From positions 1 through 15,465 of the forward strand of contig JAAAUF010000753.1 of assembly GCA_015499985.1 (NCBI GenBank): a stretch of DNA of 15,465 nt. Reading direction: 5' to 3'. Both the position numbers and the translations under genes were made by a program. Source of the DNA: Haplosporangium gracile (taxonomy: Eukaryota > Mortierellomycota > Mortierellomycetes > Mortierellales > Mortierellaceae). This document shows, piece by piece, positions 1 through 9,702 of the stretch. Below the pieces are notes generated by a model. That model saw only the letters and a list, made by a program, of their open reading frames with translations, did no database searches and was not told the origin of the DNA. Position 1 is the first letter of the stretch. Every line of letters begins with the position of its first letter.

Positions 1-22
1 AAAGAAAGAAAGAAAGAAAAAC

Positions 23-53
<31 letters not shown>

Positions 54-57
54 AATA

Positions 58-97
<40 letters not shown>

Positions 98-101
98 AAT
101 A

Positions 102-137
<36 letters not shown>

Positions 138-150
138 AATAAAGAAAGAA
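1..150. repeat. (AAAG)n microsatellite with periodic AAAT interruptions
   Basis: The tract is almost pure AAAG tetranucleotide. One irregular spot lies near 18-24, and single G-to-T changes give AAAT at positions 56, 100 and 140. The interruptions are 44 and 40 bases apart, so the array has a second-order unit of ten to eleven tetramers. It begins at base 1, so its true length is unknown and this may be a contig edge. Confidence 0.95.
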
Positions 151-1046
151 AACGGCTGGGGTGTGTGACAGAAAAGAAGTGGACAGCAAAGAAAGAAGAA
201 AGAAAAAGCAGGGCCGGATCGGTGGATGAATCGAAGTGGATCAGTGGGGTAAAGGGAATAGAGTAAAACTAAGGAAGAAAGGTCGGCACGAGCAAAATTT
301 TTATATCGAAATCCTCGGATCCGAAGTAGCCCATCAACCAACCATGGCAGCCACAACCACACAAAGAGATATGCACGTCCATGTGCTATCAATGCGATCG
401 GAAACCAATGGCTCTGTTAACCATATCAACCAATGTCAACCGTGCCCCATCCTCCTCAATGATACCCCGACGGGACAGAGCCGAGACACGTACATACACG
501 TGGGTCCGATGCACGGGCGCCGGGTGCGAAAAAAATAATCCCTTTTCTTTTTTCATTTCGTCTCCACTCACTCATGTGTCTGCCAAGACAAAAACTTTTT
601 CAACTCATTGTCTTGTTCTTCTTTCCTTGTCATCATGTCAATGCGTTTGCTGTGATTTCTTTACATGTTCATTATCGGGTTACGAGATAGGGCAAACATA
701 GCACTCCCTTCCGAGCTGTTAGCGCCTTAACTTCGTCTTGGCTCATATTCTCTCCAAAGCGACGAATTTGTCTGTGTCCCTTGATGTAATTGAACATGCT
801 CTCATGTCAACAACAACAGTCCAGCCGAAATGAACAAATTTTGCCCAAATCCAACCAGGCGAATCTCCTTCCACTCTTCCTGCTTCCCTTAAAGCGATCA
901 GCCTATTGTCCACTCTCTACCCTCCCTCCCTTCCATTTCTATCGGGTTTATTTAGTTTGGCAGTTACAACTGTCCACATGCCTCGATCGTGTCGTGTCTT
1001 AAGACGAAAAATAAATAAATAATCAAAGACCCATGTGGAAATAAAG
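151..1046. other. Gene-free stretch, no recognised gene
   Basis: I see no coding region with family features. The stretch holds a purine-rich shoulder of the microsatellite (151-230), a CACGTG palindrome at 497-502, and pyrimidine-rich runs around 538-650 and 865-945. These runs resemble the CT-rich promoters and leaders of other genes in the window. Several AATAAA-like motifs lie at about 1008-1045. Open frames here (for example 236-538, 381-701 and 790-1002) overlap one another, are compositionally simple and match no family I know. A promoter or 3' end of an unrecognised transcript is possible but not shown. Confidence 0.5.
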
Positions 1047-2541
1047 CTATTCTCTAATCATCTCCTCTCTTCTCTCCATTATCGCCTGGAGACTCGTCGT
1101 AGCCCGATCTAACCGAATCGACTTTAACCTCTTCTGGTCCCTTAACTTCCGATATAGTCGTTCTGTCGACTCGATAATCGCCCTCTTTTTGCCTATATTC
1201 GACGAATCCATGGGAACCATATAGCTGAGTGCAAGCGTTTTCAAGGCGAAGCATGCCCATTGATCACCATCCTCAACCTTGCTGCCGTCGTTGCCCTCCA
1301 CCATGGATTGAAGGCAGCTCTCCAACCCAAGGTACCAAGAGACCGGCCGGACCTCCAATGATACTAGACATGGACTATGCTCCAGGAACAAGGTTGGATA
1401 TAACGGCATTGTATTGGATAATCATGCTCAGCGCCTCGTTCGACAATGCGGACTCTTGTCAGGGTCGAGCCAGAGGACTGGATCAAGCTCAGGATAGCTC
1501 GGTCAACCAAATTCGGATAGATGGCAATCCGACATAGTCCTGGACCAACCGAAAACCCTCTAAATCATGCAGCTCGACCTCGGGCATCTCAAGGTCATTG
1601 AGGAAAGGGCAGGAGACGACAAGGATATCCACGAGTGACCAGCAGAGATGTTGAGGGACCAGGCCAAGAGTCAGCTACCTCAACCGAGGGCAACAGTGCT
1701 GCAGCATCGGGAAGAGAATTGTGGCGTTGAGGTTCTCAACCATCTGACATTAGACACGTAAAGATCTCAGGGATGGAAGGACCCTCCATCTTGTAGTCAA
1801 GGTCAACGCACTTGCAGAACAGACTACATTGATGGGTGTTTTCCAAAAGTTCCCGCGCGTGTTGATCAAGGAGAGTTCCTGCAGGGTGTCGGGACAGTGA
1901 CAGAGTAGTGTTATGATGAGCAAAGGCGACGAGATCCGAATGCCGATATCGATAGTTAGCACGCGTAATGTCGAGAATAGAATCGAGTTGAGGTGGGTCG
2001 TCGTTAATTGTGGAATCAGCAGCTCGGTGTATTCGAGAAAGTGATCGTAATGCCGAGTTCTTGTCAATCAAATCCCATGAAGTCGCTGACTGTTTTGGAG
2101 GCGTGGTGTCGGGCACCTCTACTTCTCCTCTCTCCTCCTGCTGCGCCGACTGCTGTTGCTGCGGTTGACCCTAGATAATAAGCTCGTGTAGGCCCCGACA
2201 AGGTTCTCCATCCACCAGACGTGTATCTCAAAAGTCGACAGAAAGCGAACGAATCCAGCGAGTGTTCTGTAGAATTGATTATCTTTGCTTATCGCTCGTG
2301 CTTTGACTGTGCAGGGAAACGAGCGTGCATAAGCATGGACGGCATAGATCGCTCCAATGCTTGCTTACGCGCTGGCAGTTGCGAAAGTCATATACCGAGA
2401 GGCGACAGAAAATCTCGTCGACGATCAATGGGATATCGAATATTGTAACGCGGGGATCAGTATGGTTCAGGGCGTATAAGCTTGTTGCGCGTGGTCGTTG
2501 GAGTGAGGAGGGTGTTGAGAGGTGGTTGAGGATGTCGGCAT
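1047..2541 (-). pseudogene. Decayed F-box/LRR protein gene (copy A)
   Basis: Read on the minus strand, an ATG at 2541-2539 opens a short Ser/Thr/His-rich N-terminus that hits a TGA at about 2467. One frame over, about 2458-2320 encodes a good F-box: IFDIPLIVDEIF, then LSVYDFRNCQRVSKHWSDL. Around 2260-2180 a third frame gives EIHVWWMENLVG, a segment typical of this family as I remember it. Leucine-rich segments follow in shifting frames, including FPMLQHCCPRLR, then a stop and LTLGLVP, at 1720-1660. The C-terminal frame (1047-1409) ends with LKTLALSYM and the basic stretch RLYRKLRDQKRLKSIRL. F-box proteins are SCF ubiquitin-ligase adaptors whose LRRs bind the substrate. At least three frame changes and several stops make an intact product unlikely. 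Introns cannot easily explain a one-base shift within a few codons at 2467. Sequencing error is the main alternative. Confidence 0.75.
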
Positions 2542-3221
2542 TGCGGATTTGTTTGTTGATTTAGGGATGGTGAAATGGGAAATAGTTTTTATATGCTGCA
2601 AGGAAGTCAAGTTGTCACGTGGCAATCGTGGCAAAACGCGCGCGTTCCTATTTTTTTTTTTTTTTTTTTTTGCCCGTGGACAGTTGTTCAGGGACAGACA
2701 AATGGCCCTCTCCAGGATCAAGGCTGAGAAGAGCGCAAGGTAAAGTTAGATGCGGAGATGGTGGCTGTATTGAAGGTCATTTGAATTAAGAATCAAGCCG
2801 TTTTAGAGATATATTTTTCCTATTCCATACAAAGATGACAATGACCGTTGGATCAATAAAGCCTATTTTTCCGAGCTTTGACCTGCAACGGCAAGGAGCA
2901 ACACTGCAACAAATGGAGTGTGAACAAACCGCGGTAGGCATATTTCACAGAGCAATAGGCTTCACTTTACACGAGAAATCAAAACCAAGGAATGAATATA
3001 CAGCGGACATTGGAAGTGGAGATAAAAGGGCAATCGATCTTGTTAATCGCTTTGACTATATTACTATGCACCTCTCCTACCATTTGCTCATTTCTTCTTT
3101 GTCTTCACTCCACTTCTCCTCTTCACTCCACTCCCATCATCTACATCATAATACTTCACGCCCATTCACTCAACGCAAAACAACCAACAACGACCTCTAC
3201 TTCCCTTTCTTTTCTTGAACC
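2542..3221. other. Intergenic region: poly-T run and likely promoter of the 3222 gene
   Basis: A run of 21 T lies at 2651-2671. A TATA-like CTATATTA sits near 3055. From about 3065 to 3220 the plus strand is strongly pyrimidine-rich with CCACTC and CAACAA runs, as in the leader of the heme oxygenase gene. This fits a promoter and 5' untranslated region for the gene starting at 3222. An open frame at 2835-3218 runs into this leader and is probably chance. Confidence 0.45.
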
Positions 3222-3847
3222 ATGGATTCTGTTGCAGCGATGAACAAGAGGAGCGTTCAAAAAATGCTCGACGATCGCGCTCGCACTCAAAATTCCATCG
3301 ACCGCACCCTCACCACCATCAACAATGGCTCGCAAAGTCTTGATCGCATAAAAAAAGGCGTCGCGGTCGCGGGTCCTATTCGGACAAGCCGCGAGAAATT
3401 AGAGTACTCTCCTGTGTCAACCCATGTTGTTCATCCCAATAAACCTTCTGTCACCGCGCCTAGTGCCGCGCTATCTCAGGCTGCCTCCGCTGACACTGAG
3501 TCCAAATGGGCACCACCTCTCCCTGACCTGGAGACTGCGCTCAGTGGGCCTCCCTTTCATTGGATCCCAGCACCTTACGGTAAGTTATATGTTTCGAATA
3601 AGCGTTCCGTTTCTGTTTCGCGCTCGAAATACCAAAAGAGCAAGATGGCAATGAGCCGCTATTGACTTGAACTTCTTGACTCTTTTTTTTCCCCACATTA
3701 GCTCGCCTTCGTCACAAGATGGCATTCAGGACGCTGGCGGAGTACAACGAACTCCGAGATGAGGCTTTGAAGTCCTCGAACCCGCGCCCTCAATGTGTTC
3801 GAAAGCTCTACATCCTGGTTAAGAAATGCTACCACCAGTCTGGCTGA
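3222..3847 (+). CDS. Hypothetical two-exon protein, 167 aa, family not recognised
   Basis: The proposed structure is exon 1 at 3222-3579, an intron at 3580-3701 (donor GTAAGT, acceptor after a T/C run ending ACATTAG) and exon 2 at 3702-3847. The joined frame has 167 codons plus TGA. The ATG lies in ACCATGG, a favourable start context, after a CT-rich leader. The N-terminal 50 residues are charged and probably helical (MNKRSVQKMLDDRARTQNSI). A Ser/Pro/Ala-rich linker follows, then a compact basic C-terminus: FHWIPAPY, then ARLRHKMAFRTLAEYNEL, and KLYILVKKCYHQSG at the end. I see no signal peptide, membrane segment or catalytic motif. AATAAA overlaps the stop (3847-3852), so the 3' end would be very short. 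Splicing improves coding continuity and the removed segment has a proper intron shape, which is why I believe the gene. The function is unknown; it may be lineage-specific. Confidence 0.62.
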
Positions 3848-4031
3848 ATAAAAAAGCCTACAAATTACTTTTCGTGCTAGTTCCTAATCCATATTTTTGG
3901 TGGCAAACAAACCAAAATTTTGCCCTTCAAAAATTAAAGCATGCCTATTTCCATTTTCTCTCCCTACGCATTCAACCTTCCGACATCAGGACGTTTGACT
4001 TTCTAATCAGCTCACTCATTCGTAACCCATC

Positions 4032-4785
4032 ATGTCGACCGCGACAGATCGCTTCTTCGAGTTACTAGAGCTGGTCCAGCTGCTGCCGACATTCCTGGGT
4101 ATTGCCGGAATTTTGAGACTGCCGCGAACCTGTCGCTGGTTTTACCATTGGAATCGACCCTCTGCTAAGTGACATTACAGCCAACTTCGACCCTCAGCGC
4201 TCAACATCCTAGCTTCCCGGACTCTTTTACAAGGTCTTTCCAGGAACACTTGTACTGTGCTATCGCTCCGTCTCGAACTGGCAGAGACCATGTATTTCAA
4301 GAGCCCTATTACCACAGAATGCCAGTCGTCAGACTCTCGAACGCAGAGGAGCAAAGGTTTCGAAAGCTTTAAAGCCTGTATCACCAGATCGGCCTGCTGA
4401 CTGAACTGTCATACTTGAACTGAGAGTGCTCGCGCCTGAAGAGGATGGTGAGCCAGAGCTCATACTGTACCCTCGGATCCCCTTTGCAGCCATGATGAGC
4501 TTGTGAGACGCGAAATCGGGCAGGCCTGAGTACCTGGACTTATTGGGCGGATTGAAGAAGCTGAAGAAACTCCGAAAATCAATGCCAAGGAAAACGGAGG
4601 AGATAACGATGGCGATGGACTAGCCTGAAGTCCGGTGAACGGCAGAAAATTGGCCGAACCTTGAGATCGCTGAATTCCTCCGTGAAAACGAGGAGATGGG
4701 AGATGCATTTATCTGGTAGATAGAGCAGTATGAGGTGCGGCTGTCCTTGAAGGCCCCTCGCCCTTTGAGCAACTCTTGAACCCAA
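4032..4785 (+). pseudogene. Decayed, internally deleted F-box/LRR gene (copy B)
   Basis: An ATG at 4032 starts MSTATDRFFELLELVQLL, then LPRTCRWFYHW, a recognisable but weakened F-box, ending at a stop near 4170. Family-like sequence continues in other frames: DITANFDPQRS near 4170-4205, then a shifted frame rich in Leu and Ser to about 4400. The 3' part (4530-4700) reads LDLLGGLKKLKKLRKSM, then PEV and AENWPNLEIAEFL, which I recognise as the usual C-terminal end of Mortierella F-box/LRR proteins. That part is interrupted by TAG at 4621 and TGA at 4636. Only about 750 bp separate the F-box and the C-terminal end, far less than a full-length member needs, so the central LRRs are mostly gone. 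This is a relic, not a working gene. Function would have been SCF substrate recognition. Confidence 0.7.
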
Positions 4786-5421
4786 CTCAGGATATGCAAC
4801 AAATTTACACGTTTTCTCAACATCGCTTCGTTCTCAGAGATAGTCGCACACTTCCCACCTCCTCATCTCCCCCCCCCTTTTTTTTTCCTTCTACTTGCGC
4901 ATAACGTACAACACTCCCTTCTTGTCGCTCATAAAGAGTAAAAGATACGTGTTTGTCCTACATATGAAAATGTCTATCTCTTATTATGCATCCTTACCAC
5001 CAGGTATTATTTGCAAACGCGATTTTCCATTCTATCATTTTTAGTTCCGCAAGGGTAGTCATACGATGGAGGGAGGGAGAAAAAGAGAGAGTCCATTTCA
5101 GGATTGATATTACCCACAGTCAATCAACTCGACAAGGATTGAAATGGTTACGAATGTTCTCTTTGATGCACCCAAGAAGCGGAGTGAGAAAAAAAAGTTC
5201 ACACATGCTCACAAACCTCTTTTTTTTTTGTGCCAAACGCGACCATTTGAATATATTGAAAAGACGTTGCCTAGGAACCCGAGCGTGTGTTTGACCCTAG
5301 GGCAATATTTTTTCTCTTTAGGATGAAATTTGTCATCCACTTCAGCTGTTCTTTTTAAAATTCCTCGACCTAGACCTTCTACCTCCCATTGCCACTCGTC
5401 GACATCCCTCTCTCGGAAAAC
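4786..5421. other. Intergenic region with possible promoter near its right end
   Basis: No recognised gene. The stretch holds a C-run followed by a T-run at about 4868-4887, A/T-rich tracts, and overlapping short frames of low complexity (4986-5294 and 5144-5326). Near the right end, a TTTTTAAAATT element around 5352-5362 is followed by a pyrimidine-rich leader up to the ATG at 5422, which is promoter-like. Confidence 0.4.
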
Positions 5422-5779
5422 ATGAAAGGTGAGTTAGTGCTCTTTTTCTGATTGTTCACAAACACAAACATTGGCTCTATGTCCCTTCCTTTGTTGAATT
5501 GTTGATATCGATGCTGTTGTTGTTGTTGTTGTTGTTGTCGTTGTTGTTAATGTTGTTGGGGTTACTATGATAATCTGTTGCCGTGTTATGTTTATGTGTT
5601 CATGCGCTCTTCCATCTCCTGAACCTTCTGTTTGAATAAATTGGTCAAGAACATCTACGTGCTCCTTCTATCGTAGTTAGTCCACCCCTTCTCCATACTG
5701 TAAACCCTTTGTACACTTTTTGTTCATAGCCATCGTTCACCCATATGCTCTCTCAGACACCATAAAATGGTACTTTTAA
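5422..5779 (+). CDS. Tentative tiny spliced gene, 18-residue peptide
   Basis: ATG AAA G at 5422-5428 is followed directly by a strong donor, GTGAGT. A T-rich acceptor ending TTCATAG lies at 5723-5729. Joining 5428 to 5730 gives MKAIVHPYALSDTIKWYF and a TAA at 5777-5779. A TA-rich promoter-like element (about 5352) and a pyrimidine-rich leader lie upstream, and AATAAA lies downstream at 5892-5897, so the parts of a small transcription unit are in order. The intron would be 301 bp, longer than the others here, and carries a (TGT)n repeat. I do not recognise the peptide. It could instead be the first exons of a longer transcript, a non-coding RNA, or chance. Confidence 0.22.
5515..5558 (+). repeat. 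(TGT)n trinucleotide repeat
   Basis: This is an imperfect TGT/TTG array, interrupted once by TCG near 5540 and by TTAATG near 5549. It lies inside the proposed intron of the tentative small gene. Confidence 0.85.
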
Positions 5780-7253
5780 GCTGGAATTGAACAAGAAGGC
5801 GACACGTAAGTGCATTGCGAGGAACATGTTGGTCAGGAATAAGAAAGAACACCATAGATCGGATGAATAATGATCTCGTCGTCGGGCGCTCAATAAACAA
5901 AGAAGAGTCACGAGTCCTGAGTCGACTCATGAAGTCTTTTTTTTTGAGATTTAACCAAGAAGTAACTTTTTTTGTTCATAAATGAATAGAGTAATAAAAA
6001 AAAAGGGCGGGCAAACAACAAAAAACAACAAATAAAAAAAAGAAAGAGGGTGGAGCTCAAAAGTGTCTAATGCATTTGGCTCAACTGGGTAAAGATTACG
6101 TGACAAATAGGACTTGTACGTGAAAACCTAGCCAATCGGGGAATTTAGAGGGTTCTCTCAAAAACAAGGTTTGCTTTTTTTTTTTGTAGGTTTGGTAAAT
6201 ATTCGTCTACGATCGGTACATATCTGCTTTGGTGTCGGCTGAATATATCATGCTGTTTATGTCTTGCTCATGAAGAGGGTGAGAGGAGAGAGGAGGGTGA
6301 GAGGAGAGAGGAGGGAGGAGTGGCAAAAAGGAATGCCTAGAATGGCGCAAGGACTTGCTTGGTCGGCAATGAAGATGACTAAAGTTGTCCTTCCGATGGG
6401 TGGTTACGGCAGAGCAGACCGAGAATCGTTACCAAAACAAATCACTGCAGAGAGGACAAAGGAGGAAGTAAGAGACAGGACAAAGTGGAGGTGTGGCTAT
6501 TTTAAAAGGATACATGCCATGTTGTTAGGACTAGAGATGCTCAACTGACTAGGCGAGGCAAGGCGAGATGTCTGTCAATAAACCCGTTTGTCTACCTTTG
6601 TTTTAGTTGTTGATGATGATACTCTTGTTGTTGACAACTCTATCTATTCAGGAAGCGAAGAGTTTGGAGTGGGAGATGAGATTCAAGCAAGGAGTCGAAA
6701 GGCTAGAGTGTTAGCCCTTTGCAAAGGTGGGTGTCATTTGGAGGACTAGAACAAGTGGATGAGGAGACGAGGAGAGGACAATACGTTATTGGCAGAGGCC
6801 ATTGCTGGAATTTGTTGTTCATATTTGCTTCGTTTGACAAGTAAAGGTGCAGCATAACAACTAGGTGTCAGCATTTACCCCCGATCTTTCTTGTTCGTGT
6901 TTCTGTTCCTGTTTGTCAGCTTTCTGTCCAGCTTGCCTTCCTTTTTGTTCCTGGCACTTGAGAGTAAGAAGGGTAGAGGAGTAGAAAAAGAAGTAGAGCG
7001 GGTGAAAGTGCGGGTGAGGGAGCGGAGCGTATAGAATTTTTTTTGTTCCACCCACGGTTTGAGAGCAGCCAGAACCGGATTTTTTTCGTTATCAGATTTG
7101 ATATTTTTATTATTCAGTTCAATTCAACAATTCAAATATGCAACCATATCTGATGGAAGGTAATGTTGCTTCGAAAGAACGAAAAAAAAAAGACGCCATC
7201 AGGAACGCCTCTTTATTGTTCCTGGGTTTACTCTTCCCCGGGTTGGCATTTTG
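5780..7253. other. Long gene-free stretch upstream of heme oxygenase
   Basis: I find no family-like coding sequence on either strand. Visible are AATAAA at 5892-5897, A- and T-runs (5937-5945, 5995-6004, 6177-6186), and an 18-bp duplicated G/A-rich unit at 6277-6312. Open frames at 5724-5930 (-), 6264-6548 (+) and 6861-7055 (-) are compositionally biased and overlap these repeats. A weak plus-strand frame around 6570-6750 has no ATG. Enhancer elements for the heme oxygenase promoter may lie at the right end. Confidence 0.5.
6277..6312 (+). repeat. 18-bp purine-rich tandem duplication
   Basis: The unit GGGTGAGAGGAGAGAGGA occurs twice head to tail at 6277-6294 and 6295-6312, with a partial third copy (GGGAGGAG) after it. 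It creates a repetitive Arg/Gly/Glu-rich reading frame that is probably not a gene. Confidence 0.85.
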
Positions 7254-7261
7254 TATATAAA
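7254..7261 (+). promoter_or_regulatory. TATA box of the heme oxygenase gene
   Basis: TATATAAA lies 128 bp before the ATG at 7389. It is followed by a T/C-rich stretch and a long C/A-rich, G-poor leader (about 7265-7388), an arrangement typical of well-expressed fungal genes. The start of transcription is probably 25-60 bp downstream, but this is not visible directly. Confidence 0.7.
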
Positions 7262-7388
7262 CTTCACTCTTTCCCCCTCTTTTTTTTTCTTCTACTTTCT
7301 CTTCATTGTTCACTCCAACCAACCAACTCTTCTTCAACCCACACAACCATCCACTTCCCCACCCTCCAAACACACACTACACAACACA

Positions 7389-8358
7389 ATGACTCTTCTC
7401 GCTGTCGATCTCAAGGAAGGTACCAAGACCGTCCACGCCGAAGCCGAGCGCTCCAAGTTCGTCAAGTACTTCTTCCGCGGTGAGATCACCCCCGCCACCT
7501 ACGGTCGTTTCCTCATCTCCCTCTACCACATCTACAAGTAAAGAATGCTTCCCCTTTCTACTTTGCTGCACTGCGCCACTTTTTACGTTTGTTCTTCGTT
7601 CACCCTCTTTGCGGGTCCCCCTTTTTTCATCAAACTAACTAAATAATTTTCGTCTTCCTCTTCTCCACCTTCCTAATCCGACCAATAGCGCTCTTGAAGA
7701 GGCTTTGGAGAAAAACAACGACAACGAGAACGTCCAGCTGGTCTACTTCCCCGCCGAGCTCAACCGCAAGGCCGCCCTCGAGGAGGACCTCGAGTTCTTC
7801 AACGGCCCCGAGTGGCGCGACATGCTCTTGACCCTCTCCCCCGCCCAAAAGGCCTACACCGACGCCATCCGCCGCTGCTCCGAGCAACAACCCGAGCTTC
7901 TCATCGCCCACACCTACGTCCGTTACCTTGGTGATCTATCTGGTGGTCAGATTCTCGCCAAGAAGTTGCAAAAGTACAACGATCTCCCCGAGGGTAAGGG
8001 TGTTGCCTTTTACCACTTTGACCGTATTGAGAACAAGAACGAATTCAAGGAGATGTTCCGTATCCGTCTGAACCAGGTCGAGGTCGATGAGGCGACTCAC
8101 AAGGCCATTGTTGAGGAGTCTTGCCAGGCGTTCATTCGCAACATTGATATCTTCCAGGAGTTTGATCATGAGCTCGAGGGTCTGCCCTTGACCAAGAAGG
8201 AGCAAGAGGCCCTTGATGCTGCCCAGGCTGCTGAGACTGCTGCCGCCCATGAGGCTGCTGCCAAGGCTGGTGCCTCAACCAGCATCTTGTCCAGTCTTGC
8301 TCCCTCCAACTTGCTCAACAGCTTGGCCTCTGCCGTCGGTTTGAAGACTGGTGCTTAA
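7389..8358 (+). CDS. HMX1: Heme oxygenase (biliverdin-producing)
   Basis: Exon 1 is 7389-7537 and exon 2 is 7689-8358, with a 151-bp GTAAAG...ATAG intron; the product is 272 aa. The joint falls inside the AAC of LYHIYNALEE, restoring a diagnostic heme oxygenase motif. Heme oxygenase cleaves heme to biliverdin, Fe2+ and CO, using electrons from cytochrome P450 reductase. In fungi it serves iron recovery from heme. His16 (in TVHAEAE) matches the proximal heme ligand. The family signature LLIAHTYVRYLGDLSGG is at 120-136, with Gly131, Asp132, Gly135 and Gly136 as in the distal helix of animal enzymes. The catalytic domain ends near residue 225. The last 45 residues are Ala-rich, with a mildly amphipathic end (SILSSLAPSNLLNSL) instead of an obvious membrane anchor. 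Codons in exon 2 are strongly C-ending, suggesting high expression. AATAAA lies at 8433-8438. The first ATG after the leader fits the family N-terminus. Confidence 0.96.
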
Positions 8359-8432
8359 ATGCATTCTTCGTCTTTGCTCGCTTTCCCATATTCCCACTGG
8401 CAATTTGCCTCACGCCTGTAACATACTTTCAT

Positions 8433-8438
8433 AATAAA
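8433..8438 (+). terminator. Polyadenylation signal, heme oxygenase
   Basis: AATAAA lies 75 bp after the TAA stop, with an A-run at 8447-8455. The convergent dolichyldiphosphatase gene ends at 8511, so the two 3' ends lie within a 152-bp spacer. Confidence 0.6.
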
Positions 8439-8510
8439 TCATTGTCAAAAAAAAACACTCGTGTCTATGACGTCTTGTTTAATTAATTGTGTTCCTCTCT
8501 CACGACTTCT

Positions 8511-9702
8511 TTACTGGTTCTTGACTTGAGCAGTGGTTCTCCGGTACTGCTGCCACATCTCCCAGTCAAACTTGGCAACGTCAGGAAGAGAGTCGGTATC
8601 ACGGATATGGAAGCGACGTGCCAGGGGGTGATCGGTAATCCAGTCAAAGAGTCCCTTGGATCGCAGGACTCCATTGACAACGTTGTAGTAGATGATCGCA
8701 AAGAAGAGCCCGCAGATCGTGCCTGCAACGACCTGTTGCCATGTGTGATAATACAAGTGGACACTATGAAAGAATGAAAGGTGAAGAGTGAGAGATATTT
8801 ATTATGTTATTAGGATATTGATTCAGATGAGGATCCAGGATTCGGGGTTGTATCAGCTTTGCGACAAAAATGAAAAAAAGTGGATGGCTTACCGAGAGTA
8901 GACGACCAATGTAGACCAGAGGACGACGACGGCAGAGACCGTGTGGGGGACAAGAGGTTCTGAGGCGATGCTTCTGTTCACAAAAGAAAACATGGCGCGT
9001 AAGAGGAACAATAGGAATCGGTTAATTCATTTGTTACATATGTTCATATGAACTGAACTGAACTGAACGTAAATAGCAATAAAAAAAGCACATGTCCACC
9101 CTTTTTTTCCTTTTCTCTTCTTTCTTTACCTCCGGTACATGAGGATAACGATGTAAGTGGCAAAATAGGCCATGAACTGCGAGTGACTCGAAGGCATGCC
9201 ATAACCATTTCCAAGGTACTCTAGAAGTGACGGACGGGAAGATAAGGAAAGACAAGTGATGCCAACAATTTCGTGTTAGAAGTGTCCAAGAAGTCGCGCA
9301 ATTGAAATAAGTATTCTTAAAAGGACGTGTACATGACAAGTGTCGCATACCAGTAGGACGAGCCTGCTTGACCAGTCGCTTCAAGCTTAAGTTCACCAAC
9401 TCGTTCATAAGCTGTCCGGCCAACATAATCGCAGGTTTCAAGTCGCGCGACGTAATAATCACGGCGACATATCCACAGAGAATCGCCAGAGGGGACAGGG
9501 TCAGGTAAGCAAACAGTTTGGAGAGGATGTCGTCCTGGGCAAACTGGACATGGGTGATGGAAAGGGAGGTGAGGGTGTGGTGGGGCGGGATCTTAGATGC
9601 GAGCTGTTCTGCAGCATGTCTGATGTCTTCAGCCTGTCCTGTTCCAGGAGCGGGCATGGCGTTGGTGCGGTGGCGGAGGGTTGCAGCCGGGTCGGATGAC
9701 AT
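8511..9702 (-). CDS. CAX4: Dolichyldiphosphatase (dolichyl pyrophosphate phosphatase)
   Basis: There are four minus-strand exons: 9702-9351, 9220-9130, 8973-8893 and 8763-8511, with GT...AG introns of 130, 156 and 129 bp. The product is 258 aa, close to the usual 230-260. The enzyme removes a phosphate from dolichyl diphosphate on the lumenal side of the ER, recycling the lipid carrier for N-glycosylation. The three phosphatase motifs of the PAP2 superfamily are present: K108-x6-R115-P116, then PSSHSQ at 127-132 with His130, then S174-R175-x5-H181 followed by TWQQV. Gln185 stands where many PAP2 enzymes have Asp, as I recall also being normal in this family (HTWSQ in animals). Hydrophobic segments lie near residues 63-85, 133-145, 155-173 and 186-205. 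The first 50 residues are hydrophilic. The C-terminal IRDTDSLPDV matches animal DOLPP1. Exon 1 ends within the codon after RPT, and exon 2 supplies EYLGNGYGM. It shares a 384-bp divergent promoter region with ERF4. Confidence 0.95.

Noticed and set aside
2835..3218. 127-codon open frame on the plus strand
   Set aside because: Its second half is the CT-rich leader of the gene at 3222, giving Ser/His/Leu-only sequence. No family resemblance.
5756..5810. Strong donor GTAAGT at about 5805 suggesting another exon of the small gene
   Set aside because: All three frames leading from the plausible acceptors into this donor contain a stop, except from an acceptor at about 5780 that would give a second, unsupported exon (A-G-I-E-Q-E-G-D). 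No good next exon was found.
6264..6548. 94-codon open frame on the plus strand
   Set aside because: Its start is made of the 18-bp purine-rich duplication, the rest is basic and compositionally odd, and there is no domain, promoter or intron signal.
6570..6750. ATG-less plus-strand frame with acidic residues (VDDDTLVV, then GSEEFGVGDEI)
   Set aside because: About 55 codons long with no start, no clear splice partner and no homology that I recognise. It might be an exon of an unseen gene, but the evidence is too thin.
7119..7373. 84-codon minus-strand frame over the heme oxygenase promoter
   Set aside because: It covers the TATA box and the pyrimidine-rich leader, and its Lys/Glu-rich part is just the complement of T/C runs.
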